A DNA stretch of 64,000 nt. Source: MPNP01 sp965221445 (lineage in GTDB: Bacteria; Pseudomonadota; Alphaproteobacteria; Rhodobacterales; Rhodobacteraceae). The stretch is from NCBI GenBank assembly GCA_965221445.1, contig CBDCSF010000004.1:83312-147311 (forward strand), in the 5' to 3' direction. Position 1 is the first letter of the stretch. Each line of letters starts with the position of its first letter. Under the pieces are notes generated by a model. The model did not search any database, was not told the DNA's origin, and saw only the letters and a program-made list of their open reading frames with translations. Positions 53,358 to 60,762 of the stretch are shown one piece after another. Position numbers and translations under genes: made by a program.

Positions 53358-53743
53358 GTGAATTCTGTAATCGTTGCCCCGTCAAATTGGCAAACGGCAA
53401 GACATTTGCCAGAGGACAAACTTCAGTTGGTTGGCGAACGGATTGGGAAATATACCTTGATATCCCTTGCCAAGTTGTTGTTAAAGACACTTCGTCCAAA
53501 ATGGTGGGCAATTCAAGTGAAAGGAAACCAACAGCAAAAATTACAAGAGAATTGTTTCCATCAGTGTAGGAATTTGGATGGGGTTTTTAAATTAAGCCAC
53601 CAATTTCGAATAGACCGGTTTTATTAATTGATGATATAATAGATTCAGGTTGGCCATTGGTCGTAGCAGCAGCACTTCTGCGACAAGCTGGTAGTGGGCC
53701 AGTCTGGCCATTGGCCCTTGCGACAATTGAGAGTAATGGATGA
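53358..53743 (+). pseudogene. Fragment of a phosphoribosyltransferase-containing gene
   Basis: The last part, RPVLLIDDIIDSGWPLVVAA then ALLRQAGSGPVWPLALATI, is the diphosphate-binding end of a phosphoribosyltransferase, as found at the C-terminus of some RecQ-type helicases. The preceding CRNLDGVFKLS piece is in another frame, so at least one frameshift separates them, and the helicase part is missing. It ends by overlapping the start of the DprA-like relic. Confidence 0.6.
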
Positions 53744-54390
53744 TATGAACCTTAATTCAGATACTCAGGTAGCAATTTTGCTTACTGTTTGGTTCGGGAA
53801 ACAGCCAGAAAAACCACTGACGATAAAAGAATGGTACGAATTGAAAAATCAATTGAAGCAATACAATCTGAAACCCACACACTTATTAAAGGAAAATCCG
53901 CATAATTTACCCTGTGAATGGGACAAAACAAGCGTCACTCCAAATCGGCTCAAAGCCTTATTAGACCGTGGAAGTGCACTAGGATTTGCACTGGAAAAAT
54001 GGAAGAGGTCAGGACTTTGGGTACTCACTGAGAACGATTAGGAATACCCGAAGAGATTAAGCCATATATTGGCAACCAAAGCTCCTCCAATCATGTTTGG
54101 TTATGGAAATCGAAGACACTTGAATAAAGGAGGAATCGCTGTCGTAGGGTCGTGCAATACTGACCAAGAAGATTTGGATTTAACACATGTTGTCGGAGAG
54201 GAGGCCGCACGCCAAGGGTACGCAATTGTTTCAGGAGGAGCAAGAGGAGTCGATGAGAGTACGATGCTTGGAACTTTGGAGAGAAACGGTACAGCATTAG
54301 GGGTGATGGCAAACAATTTGCTCACAGCTGCTCTTTCGGCATTGCCGGGTAACGGGGAGAACACTGTTAACAGTATCTTTTCGTCTCCTC
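53736..54390 (+). pseudogene. DprA-like gene with an internal stop and lost 3' end
   Basis: From ATG 53736 the frame encodes a helical N-terminal domain (LTIKEWYELKNQLKQYNLKP, SALGFALEKWKRSGLWVLT) and meets TAG at 54039-54041. It continues in the same frame with EYPKRL, PPIMFGYGNRRHL, GIAVVGSCN and AIVSGGARGVDESTM, the Rossmann (SLOG) core of DprA-type proteins. Homology ends near 54390, where an ankyrin fragment begins. With the phosphoribosyltransferase relic it is what remains of a two-gene locus. Confidence 0.75.
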
Positions 54391-54402
54391 TATATCAGAA
54401 TA

Positions 54403-54609
54403 GCTAAAATTCTGCTTGAAGCTGGTGCCGATCCCAATATACCGGATGATTATGGCAACACCCCTCTTACGCTGACGGAGGCAGGTGTGGATTGCAAGGT
54501 GATTTGCTGTCACCGCAGTAACGAGAGTCCAGAAATGCACGTCCTTCTTTTACAATACCGGTTACCCTCGGTTGTTGTTTGTTTTTCACGAACTGCTGGG
54601 GGGCCGTAG
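54403..54609 (+). pseudogene. C-terminal fragment of a secreted ankyrin gene
   Basis: AKILLEAGADPNIPDDYGN and CKVICCHRSNESPEMHVLLL match the end of the protein at 5057. The original stop after QYR is lost and the frame reads on for about 17 codons. It is joined directly to the truncated DprA-like relic, marking a recombination junction. Confidence 0.75.
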
Positions 54610-54702
54610 AGTCCCAATTTGGTGGAATACAAAAACCTGAAATATTGACAAGTTTATTCCTACAAACACATATTGTATTCTTTTTGATGTATACTATCCC
54701 GT

Positions 54703-54725
54703 ATATTGAATACGAAATTCAATAT
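54703..54725. promoter_or_regulatory. Palindromic operator candidate before the Panacea pair
   Basis: ATATTGAAT and ATTCAATAT form a perfect nine-base inverted repeat with a five-base spacer, 17 bases before the start of the DUF4065 gene. A TTGACA hexamer lies about 65 bases further upstream. An autoregulatory operator is plausible. Confidence 0.55.
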
Positions 54726-54742
54726 CTTCAAAGAGATGAACA

Positions 54743-55327
54743 ATGGACAAAAAAACGCAGTATATTTCTGATAATATCGCAGATGGCGAAACTATAACAA
54801 GCGGTATTCCAGCTGGAAGTTTTTCTGCTGCATCAATAGCAAATGCTTTTCTTGCCATTCAGGAAGAAGACAACACAAATTTCCCTCTGATTGATCCAAT
54901 CAAACTTCAAAAGTTACTTTTTTATGCCCAGGCCTGGTGGTTGGCCAGCACAGATACTGAATTATTTCCCGATGACATTAAAGCTTGGACTTGGGGACCG
55001 GTCGTTCCCGGTATATATTACCAATTCGAAAAGTTTGGCAAGGAACCGATCCAGAATAAGCAGGCCAAAGAACTTATCAAGACCGGTAAAGGAATACTGG
55101 ATGTTTATTTTCGTGTTCCTCCAGCGGTTCCACAAAGTATTTTGAGTTTTTTGAAGAATGTATGGGAAACTCACAAAAAATTTACTGGTATACAACTGTC
55201 AAATGCAACGCACGGGCCAGGTGAACCATGGACTATTGTTAAAAAAAGGTATGGTTCTCTTGATAACAAGCCACGCATACCAAATGAATTGATCCGGGAT
55301 GTCTTCAAAGCAAAGCTTGCAGACTGA
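54743..55327 (+). CDS. Panacea (DUF4065) antitoxin, intact copy
   Basis: This 194-residue protein has all parts of the domain: ASIANAFLAI, IDPIKLQKLLFYAQAWWLA, AWTWGPVVPGIYYQFEKFG, LSNATHGPGEPWTIVKKRYG. A ~30-residue N-terminal extension precedes it. Panacea-domain proteins are antitoxins that neutralise many unrelated toxins, usually encoded next door. It overlaps the next gene, a small membrane protein, by 29 bases, and has an operator-like palindrome upstream. Remnants of two further DUF4065 genes are at 6815 and 10982. Confidence 0.82.
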   Translation: MDKKTQYISDNIADGETITSGIPAGSFSAASIANAFLAIQEEDNTNFPLIDPIKLQKLLFYAQAWWLASTDTELFPDDIKAWTWGPVVPGIYYQFEKFGKEPIQNKQAKELIKTGKGILDVYFRVPPAVPQSILSFLKNVWETHKKFTGIQLSNATHGPGEPWTIVKKRYGSLDNKPRIPNELIRDVFKAKLAD

Positions 55328-55649
55328 AAAATTTCAAGTCAAGGCTCCAATTGATCAGCCTTCAGAACCTGATAAGGATACCAGAACCAATCCAGCCTTG
55401 CATCAGGGAGGAGCCCCTGGTCAGGTTTTTCATTTTGATAAATGGGGCCTTTCCTATGGTACTGATGATAAGGGGCATGCAGCATCACTGATCCTGTCAG
55501 TTGGATTGCTTGTTGTACTTATCATACTGATAGTTTTTGGATCAATTTTGAAACCGAATTGGGTAGGAGATGGTCTTAAAATTTTTGGTACCGCTTTCAC
55601 CTTTGTGGCGGGAGTCGCCGTAGGCAAGAGTATTGAACGAGAAAAATAA
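55299..55649 (+). CDS. Small membrane protein, candidate toxin partner of the Panacea antitoxin
   Basis: A polar N-terminal ~60 residues is followed by two hydrophobic helices, ASLILSVGLLVVLIILIVFG and GLKIFGTAFTFVAGVAVG, and a short charged end. The start overlaps the antitoxin gene. Several known toxins paired with Panacea antitoxins are small membrane proteins that depolarise the cell; this is the expected place and size, but the assignment is inference. Two hydrophobic helices are also compatible with a harmless membrane protein. Confidence 0.55.
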   Translation: MSSKQSLQTEKFQVKAPIDQPSEPDKDTRTNPALHQGGAPGQVFHFDKWGLSYGTDDKGHAASLILSVGLLVVLIILIVFGSILKPNWVGDGLKIFGTAFTFVAGVAVGKSIEREK

Positions 55650-55739
55650 TCCATCAGTTATTCCCGATAAAAGTATTTTTTTGCTTATTAGAATTAGTGG
55701 GAGATCTCTTCAAAATTGCTGTACGTAAACCCGAAATAA

Positions 55740-56474
55740 TCAATTATGGAAAGAAAATTTATCCTGACTGCAGTCCCCGAGATTATTGGCAACAAGTTCC
55801 CTTTCTTCTTGCCTTACAGGTAGCCGATAGTGCAGCTTTACCCTGGCCCAACTCAGTGCATAGTGACAGGCTGGTTCTGAACGCCAGGGACTGAAGTTAT
55901 CGATGGGAAAATACCCTCGTCTGGTGGCCACCCTTTCGGAAACCACCATCAGACGACCTGTATTGCGGGGAGTTATCACCAGCCATTGCTGTCGTTCAGC
56001 AGCTGTGAGGGTTTGCCCAACCCTTCTTTTTGCCTCCTCGGCAGCTGCCAGTAACCAGCGAACGGGAACAATTTCAACAATCTGAACCCGATCGGGATCG
56101 GTAATGCGCCGACCACTCCAGGCATCCAGCCAGACACCCTCTGTCAGTTCGCAGGAACGGTTGATAGTGACAGGCTCAAGGGACATGGTCTTTTTGAGAC
56201 TGTCTTCAACTGGCAGGCATGGGGGGACACGCAATGCAGGATCCAGCTTGTAGGATGGAAGTTTTCCTTCCCAAAGGTCAAAATCCCCGGCAGGTAGAGA
56301 AAGCCAGGCATCCACCCCGGGTACAGGTACAGCTGAGTCCGGAAAGGGAGGAGCCCACTTGTGAAGAACAATTCCGGAAACCAGTGCCAGGAGTGGCAGG
56401 AGGAGCAACCAGCTTCCGGCAATAAAAAGACGTCCCCGACCGGTGTTAAGGCTTATTCGGAACCACTCCAGCAT
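55740..56474 (-). CDS. Membrane-anchored HNH/DUF1524-like protein, active site apparently lost
   Basis: An N-terminal helix (LFIAGSWLLLLPLLALVSGI) anchors the protein. The C-terminal ~130 residues follow the DUF1524 (GmrSD C-terminal) pattern: CELTEGVWLDAWSGRRITDP, VQIVEIVPVRWLLAA, RQQWLVITPRNTG, CHYALSWARVKLHYRLPVRQEE, ending in a conserved Cys. In active enzymes the second block reads DHVVPL; here it is VEIVPV, so the metal-binding histidine is missing. The protein may have become structural. It is last in the dot operon. Its tail is found as relics in the 0.7-kb repeats. Confidence 0.6.
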   Translation of the reverse strand: MLEWFRISLNTGRGRLFIAGSWLLLLPLLALVSGIVLHKWAPPFPDSAVPVPGVDAWLSLPAGDFDLWEGKLPSYKLDPALRVPPCLPVEDSLKKTMSLEPVTINRSCELTEGVWLDAWSGRRITDPDRVQIVEIVPVRWLLAAAEEAKRRVGQTLTAAERQQWLVITPRNTGRLMVVSERVATRRGYFPIDNFSPWRSEPACHYALSWARVKLHYRLPVRQEERELVANNLGDCSQDKFSFHN

Positions 56475-56501
56475 ATATCACTGTACCGGTTGAAGACAAC
56501 C

Positions 56502-57410
56502 CTACTTGACGGACAGAACCACCACATCATTGCTGTAGAAAGTTACAACAGGAGCCGGCAGGGTATGTGACCAACCCGACATGAGATCGGTGATGGCCGC
56601 TTTCATATCACCGGCATACTCATAATCGTAATCAAGTTTCCAGGACCAACGATCCTCAATGATAAGCCGATAACCTGATTTGAGTGTCCATTCGGCAATG
56701 ATGTCATCCAGCAGGGATCCTCCCCTGGCTTGCCAGACGGTGTCTCCATCTGTTTCCTGGTTATTGTTTGCCGAATTATACTCTTCTGAGGCTTCAGACA
56801 ATTCCCGAACAACGACCGGTGGTTCAGGAGAATTATTTTGACCTAGGGGAGTTTTATCCTCTCCGTATTGGTTCAGTTTTATGGATTCCGAAACCGTTGT
56901 CATGGAATTGTTGTCCTGCGGGTTGGAACTTTCCGAATGTTCTCCTGTCCCTGATACAATTTCTGCTTCAGCTTCTCTGGTTTCCCTTATGGCTGTGGCC
57001 AGATCACGGGTTTCCACCGGTGGATCAATATCTCGATATACCCTGCTCGACCAGTCTTCATGACAGGGAAGATCGATAATCGTGCCCTGGTTTATACGTC
57101 CATCAGGAGAAAGGTTGTTGGCACTGGCCAGTTCCCGCCATAAGGAAGCATCACCCAGACGCAGTTTGGCAATACCACTCAATGAATCCCCCTGCCTGAC
57201 GATATGCTGGCAATCAGGTTGTTCAATATCGGGTTGGGATGCAGCGGTTACCAATTTTCCCCTACCCTTCGATTCCGAAGTTAAACCCGGTGATTGTGGT
57301 TGGGTGATTGTGGTGTCAAACACCAGTTCCCAGCCAGCTTTTGCTGTTGCGGTTCCCAGAAACACTGCTATCATCAGGACAGGAAGTGGGAGTAGGTTTA
57401 TCATCATCAT
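56502..57410 (-). CDS. Secreted LysM protein with TcpQ-like C-terminus
   Basis: A signal peptide (LLPLPVLMIAVFLGTATA) is followed by a LysM-like domain (CQHIVRQGDSLSGIAKLRLG, LWRELASANNL) for peptidoglycan binding. A low-complexity polar linker follows. The C-terminal ~75 residues (SLLDDIIAEWTLKSGYRLII, AGDMKAAITDLMSGW) match the TcpQ/PilL-type domain of type IV pili and type IVB secretion systems. It should act in the periplasm as an assembly or outer-membrane component. It sits between ankyrin and HNH-like genes, and the run reads as one operon with dotC and dotD. Confidence 0.75.
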   Translation of the reverse strand: MMMINLLPLPVLMIAVFLGTATAKAGWELVFDTTITQPQSPGLTSESKGRGKLVTAASQPDIEQPDCQHIVRQGDSLSGIAKLRLGDASLWRELASANNLSPDGRINQGTIIDLPCHEDWSSRVYRDIDPPVETRDLATAIRETREAEAEIVSGTGEHSESSNPQDNNSMTTVSESIKLNQYGEDKTPLGQNNSPEPPVVVRELSEASEEYNSANNNQETDGDTVWQARGGSLLDDIIAEWTLKSGYRLIIEDRWSWKLDYDYEYAGDMKAAITDLMSGWSHTLPAPVVTFYSNDVVVLSVK

Positions 57411-57419
57411 TTTATACCT

Positions 57420-58178
57420 TTACATGAAGGGACGGGATGGTCGATTGTCGGTCAAATGCTGAACCCATATTTCCTGCTGTTCGGGCCTGATCAATTGCTC
57501 AATGATCGTACCGTCATGACAGGCAGCATCTGTATTGGCACCTGCCTGCAGTAATACAGGAAGGTTTTCTCTGAGTGACATTCCGCTCGAAGCCAGCCAA
57601 TGGAGTGGCGTTGCTCCCTTGTGATCTCTTTCGTTAACCAAATCAGGCATACGGGTAACGAGGGTTTTGACATCACCGCCAAGTGCAGCTGCCCAATGGA
57701 GGGGTGTCCCACCGAATTGCTCATCCCGGGTATCCAGCCTCTGGGCCATCTGGCTGGTCAGGAATTCCAGTTTCTGGGCACCGGCAAATGGATTCTGGGG
57801 GGATATGGCATACCAGTGAACGACCTCTCTTCCCATTTTATCCCTGGGTGAGTCACCGGGCTTATTCTCCCTTGCCAAATATACCAGATTCTCCAGTGAT
57901 CCCCAACGGGCAGCCCAATGAACAGGCAAGGCCCCGGATTCATCCCTATGGTCAAGGATTTGCCGGTCAATTCCCACCAGGTGGGTCAGACCCTCTGAAC
58001 TGGCGGGATCTGTACTGGCTGACATCCAGTGCATGGCTGAGGAATCCCAAAAGGAACTGAGTTCGTAAAAGGCATTCGAATTCTCAGGTTTGTTAAGCCA
58101 TTCCGGAACAGCATGAGGTTGCAGATAGCAAAGCCGATGCAGGGTGGGCAGTTGTGTCAGGTCAAATCCATCAACCAT
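57420..58178 (-). CDS. Cytoplasmic ankyrin-repeat protein in the secretion operon
   Basis: About 252 residues with five ankyrin repeats (ALPVHWAARWGSLENLV, GTPLHWAAALGGDVKTLV, GATPLHWLASSGMSLRENL, LLQAGANTDAACHDG) and no signal. The start is ATG 58178 after AAAGGAACC, six codons inside the longest frame. It lies directly after dotC and 10 bases before the LysM/TcpQ gene. Ankyrin proteins are common type IVB substrates in intracellular bacteria, but its place in the structural operon could also mean an assembly factor. Confidence 0.75.
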   Translation of the reverse strand: MVDGFDLTQLPTLHRLCYLQPHAVPEWLNKPENSNAFYELSSFWDSSAMHWMSASTDPASSEGLTHLVGIDRQILDHRDESGALPVHWAARWGSLENLVYLARENKPGDSPRDKMGREVVHWYAISPQNPFAGAQKLEFLTSQMAQRLDTRDEQFGGTPLHWAAALGGDVKTLVTRMPDLVNERDHKGATPLHWLASSGMSLRENLPVLLQAGANTDAACHDGTIIEQLIRPEQQEIWVQHLTDNRPSRPFM

Positions 58179-58204
58179 TTTCCGGTTCCTTTCCAATCAT
58201 TATT

Positions 58205-59131
58205 CTAATGTCGACTGGTGACAACAATCCGGGGTTGCCAGGTACTGCTGTCGCCAATAAGACGTGAAGGTTCGGCAATCCGTACACTCCGTTCACCGAT
58301 CCGCATGATCTGGCCATCATTCTCAGCACCAAGATGGTAACTTGCTGTATCCAGGACCACATCGGATATCATTCCCTGGGCATGAAGACGGCGAAATTCC
58401 AGCATTCCCTGGTAATCACGTTCAAGTCTTGCCATTTCAGACTCAAAGGCAAGATCTGCCTGTTTAAAGCCGGCGTTCCAGCCTTCAGCAGCCCATTCTC
58501 GCCATTGGAGAATTTCCTCTTCATAGGGCCGGAGGGCTGCAACAACCGGACGGGGTGATGGAGGTATGTGAATCAGATAGTCCCGCCAGCTGGGCAGGGC
58601 TCCAGCGATGCGGCCTGGTGTCATGATTTCAAAGAACGCATCTGCGGCAGCAGCTGTTTGTCCATTTTCTCCCCCGGTCCAGATTTCACCACTGCTACGG
58701 ATAACAGGAGGTACAATCCAGCCGGTTCCGTTGGGAGTGGGCCAGGTAACACGATTGAAATCAAAAATCGTATCCAGCACGTCAGTCCTTTCGGTCACCA
58801 TCAGGTGCAATTCCCACATACGCCGATGGTAGCCGGCTTGGGAGCCCCAGCTCAGGGCGGCTTCTCGCATGGATCGAAAACGCAGTTGGGCCTGTTCGTT
58901 ACGTTGGGGTATCTCCACGACGGAAGCTGTCGGAATGGCCAGTTCGGCAAAGGTCGGTGGCGCTTCAAAATAGGGGTCTCCTGCTGAACCAAATTGAGTC
59001 AGCAGATTGGATTTAGCTGGAGGTGAAACCTCATCAACTGGTTTGTTGATGCCTGACCTGTCAGAACAACCACCGAGCAGCAGGGCAAGAACAAGGCCAG
59101 GGCCAATTCCGTATCTAGCATGCATGGACAT
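58205..59131 (-). CDS. dotC: DotC/TraI-like lipoprotein of a type IVB secretion system
   Basis: The signal sequence ends in the lipobox LLLGGC, giving an outer-membrane lipoprotein. The body has the DotC pattern: MREAALSWGSQAGYHRRMWE near residue 90, VLDTIFDFNRV, WIVPPVIRSSGE, LPSWRDYLIHIPPSPRP and LERDYQGMLEFRRLHAQGM. DotC (TraI in IncI plasmids) forms with DotD and DotH the outer-membrane core of the Dot/Icm machine. At 308 residues it is complete. A GGAGAGAGAG ribosome site precedes ATG 59131, and the start lies within the end of the metallopeptidase gene. Confidence 0.88.
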   Translation of the reverse strand: MSMHARYGIGPGLVLALLLGGCSDRSGINKPVDEVSPPAKSNLLTQFGSAGDPYFEAPPTFAELAIPTASVVEIPQRNEQAQLRFRSMREAALSWGSQAGYHRRMWELHLMVTERTDVLDTIFDFNRVTWPTPNGTGWIVPPVIRSSGEIWTGGENGQTAAAADAFFEIMTPGRIAGALPSWRDYLIHIPPSPRPVVAALRPYEEEILQWREWAAEGWNAGFKQADLAFESEMARLERDYQGMLEFRRLHAQGMISDVVLDTASYHLGAENDGQIMRIGERSVRIAEPSRLIGDSSTWQPRIVVTSRH

Positions 59132-59630
59132 TCTCTCTCTCCTTCAGCAAGACCCTGAGTCTCAATTCCATTCGGGTTTGTGTAACACTGCAGAGAGCCG
59201 CCAGACTGGCCATCTCCTGATGATCAATTTTGGTCATGGTATTCAACTCTTTCTCCAGAAGAAACCTGGGCATGAGAATCTCCATGGCCAGTTGATGTGC
59301 TTCCGTTTCAATGTGGGCAGGTATGGCTGGATTTCTGAAAAAGACATCATCCTGAATCCAGCTGTAGGGAGACTGGTCAATCAGATCCCGATGCAGAATG
59401 AAATGGGCACATTCATGGGCAACAATATATCTCTGTGTAGCCTTGTTCAATGTACAGTTTACCCTTATTATGTAGGTATCATCCGGTTCATGAATAATCC
59501 GACCCGCTGTTCCCAGTGGAAGTTTGGCCGACTTGACGGCAAGCTCCAGCGATCGGGCTATCGGATACATACGTACAGGTAGACAGGTGATGTGTTTCCG
59601 GATAAGGTTCGGTACGGTTTGCTGCATCAT
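59115..59630 (-). CDS. ImmA/IrrE-family metallopeptidase
   Basis: The zinc site IVAHECAHFILH lies near residue 75, and a downstream glutamate, ETEAHQLAMEILMP, near 125, which is the ImmA/IrrE (COG2856) pattern. Such proteases cut a repressor and so switch on conjugative transfer or stress genes; no helix-turn-helix repressor is seen beside it. Length 171 residues. It overlaps the zinc-ribbon gene by four bases and the dotC gene by 17 bases, so it is co-expressed with transfer genes, unlike the usual immR-immA layout. Confidence 0.82.
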   Translation of the reverse strand: MMQQTVPNLIRKHITCLPVRMYPIARSLELAVKSAKLPLGTAGRIIHEPDDTYIIRVNCTLNKATQRYIVAHECAHFILHRDLIDQSPYSWIQDDVFFRNPAIPAHIETEAHQLAMEILMPRFLLEKELNTMTKIDHQEMASLAALCSVTQTRMELRLRVLLKERENVHAC

Positions 59631-59851
59631 GACCCACTCCTGCCAACCCCGGAATCGGATTCGATCGTCGGGAGTTGATCATCTGATACCAGCTGATATT
59701 TACAGGGTTTCCTGCCACACTCCGGACAGGGATCATAAGGATTATGATCTCCACACCATGTCGAACCACAATGAGTGTAACAAAACAGATAGGCACACCC
59801 GTTGCATTGGGGCTCTAACCAGATGGTGCTGTAATTACCGGGCTGGCACAT
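59627..59851 (-). CDS. Small cysteine-rich zinc-binding protein
   Basis: The 74 residues carry many Cys and His (CNGCAYLFCYTHCGSTWCGD, CPECGRKPCKY), enough for two zinc sites, and end in an acidic tail. The start is ATG 59851 after AGGAAAGAGAACC; the longer TTG start at 59869 is less likely. Its role may be protein or nucleic acid binding. It is in the secretion operon between an unknown gene and the metallopeptidase, overlapping both. Confidence 0.6.
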   Translation of the reverse strand: MCQPGNYSTIWLEPQCNGCAYLFCYTHCGSTWCGDHNPYDPCPECGRKPCKYQLVSDDQLPTIESDSGVGRSGS

Positions 59852-60173
59852 GGTTCTCTTTCCTGTCAAGGTAATTCACTCCAAACCACTCCAAAAGGTA
59901 AATTTGCGGTACCTCAAAGCAATCTCCCTTGATTCTGACAATATAGGCATCGAAAGGTGACTTCCCGTGCATCTGGATTTCATTCCAGTAGGCTCCCAAT
60001 CGCATGCTGTATTCATTTTTCTCCTCATGTTCTTTTTGATCGAGATCATAAACGCCTCGGATTTCAGTTTGGGTATTGAACAGCCATTCCTGAACCCATT
60101 CCGGATTGGAATCATTCCTTTCTTTTGTCTTTTCCGGTAGAAAGTAATTTCTGATTTTACGGTTCAGTAACAT
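59835..60173 (-). CDS. Uncharacterised 112-aa protein in the secretion operon
   Basis: A soluble, basic to neutral protein (YFLPEKTKERND, YDLDQKEHEEKNEYSMRLGA, FDAYIVRIKGDCFEVPQIYL). No domain is recognised; the C-terminal half looks alpha/beta. Its ATG directly follows the dotD stop (TAAATG), so it is co-translated with dotD. Function unknown. Confidence 0.55.
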   Translation of the reverse strand: MLLNRKIRNYFLPEKTKERNDSNPEWVQEWLFNTQTEIRGVYDLDQKEHEEKNEYSMRLGAYWNEIQMHGKSPFDAYIVRIKGDCFEVPQIYLLEWFGVNYLDRKENHVPAR

Positions 60174-60707
60174 TTATCGGTGTACCGGGTACTGCAGGGT
60201 TACAAGCTCCCTGGAAGGGTTGACGATAACGGTAGCCGAGCTGGTCAGGCTGATGGCAACATCCCGCATGAGCAACCAGACCGGTTCATCCCGACGACTG
60301 ATGGTTACAATAAGCGGTTGAGCCGGTGCAGGTCCCGTTACCTGATACTCATAATCGATATGTTCAGCAATGGCCTTCAGAAGTGGTTCAACCGGGCCTG
60401 TCCAGTCCAGGCTGATCAATTGTTCCAGATTGTCCGGCAATGTGACATCAGGTGGCAGATCCTGAGCCGGCATTGGTGCCCTGTCAGGGGAAGCTGCAGC
60501 TTCAATTCGGGCAACCATCAGGTTGGTTTCGGCAGCCCTGTCAAGAAGATTGTCCAACCGGGACTCGCTGCTTTCGATCAGGATCGCGGATTGTATTTCA
60601 TCCGGTTCCAGTCTTTTGGAACAACCAGCAAGAACCAGAGCAGCAATAAGGATGATTACGACAGGACTGGCTCTAAATATATTTTTATGTAGTGTTTGGT
60701 AGTTCAT
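60174..60707 (-). CDS. dotD: DotD/TraH-like lipoprotein of a type IVB secretion system
   Basis: The signal peptide ends with the lipobox VLAGC. A helical stretch (LDNLLDRAAETNLMVARIEA) leads into a compact secretin N0-like domain (LISLDWTGPVEPLLKAIAEH, YEYQVTGPAPAQPLIVTISR, SLTSSATVIVNPS). This is the arrangement of DotD (TraH in IncI plasmids), which joins DotC and DotH in the outer-membrane ring. The length of 177 residues fits. It lies four genes upstream of dotC in the same operon. Confidence 0.88.
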   Translation of the reverse strand: MNYQTLHKNIFRASPVVIILIAALVLAGCSKRLEPDEIQSAILIESSESRLDNLLDRAAETNLMVARIEAAASPDRAPMPAQDLPPDVTLPDNLEQLISLDWTGPVEPLLKAIAEHIDYEYQVTGPAPAQPLIVTISRRDEPVWLLMRDVAISLTSSATVIVNPSRELVTLQYPVHR

Positions 60708-60762
60708 TTAGATTCTTTTAATATTGAATGGAATTCATTTAACACTTTTTAATATCGATTGA

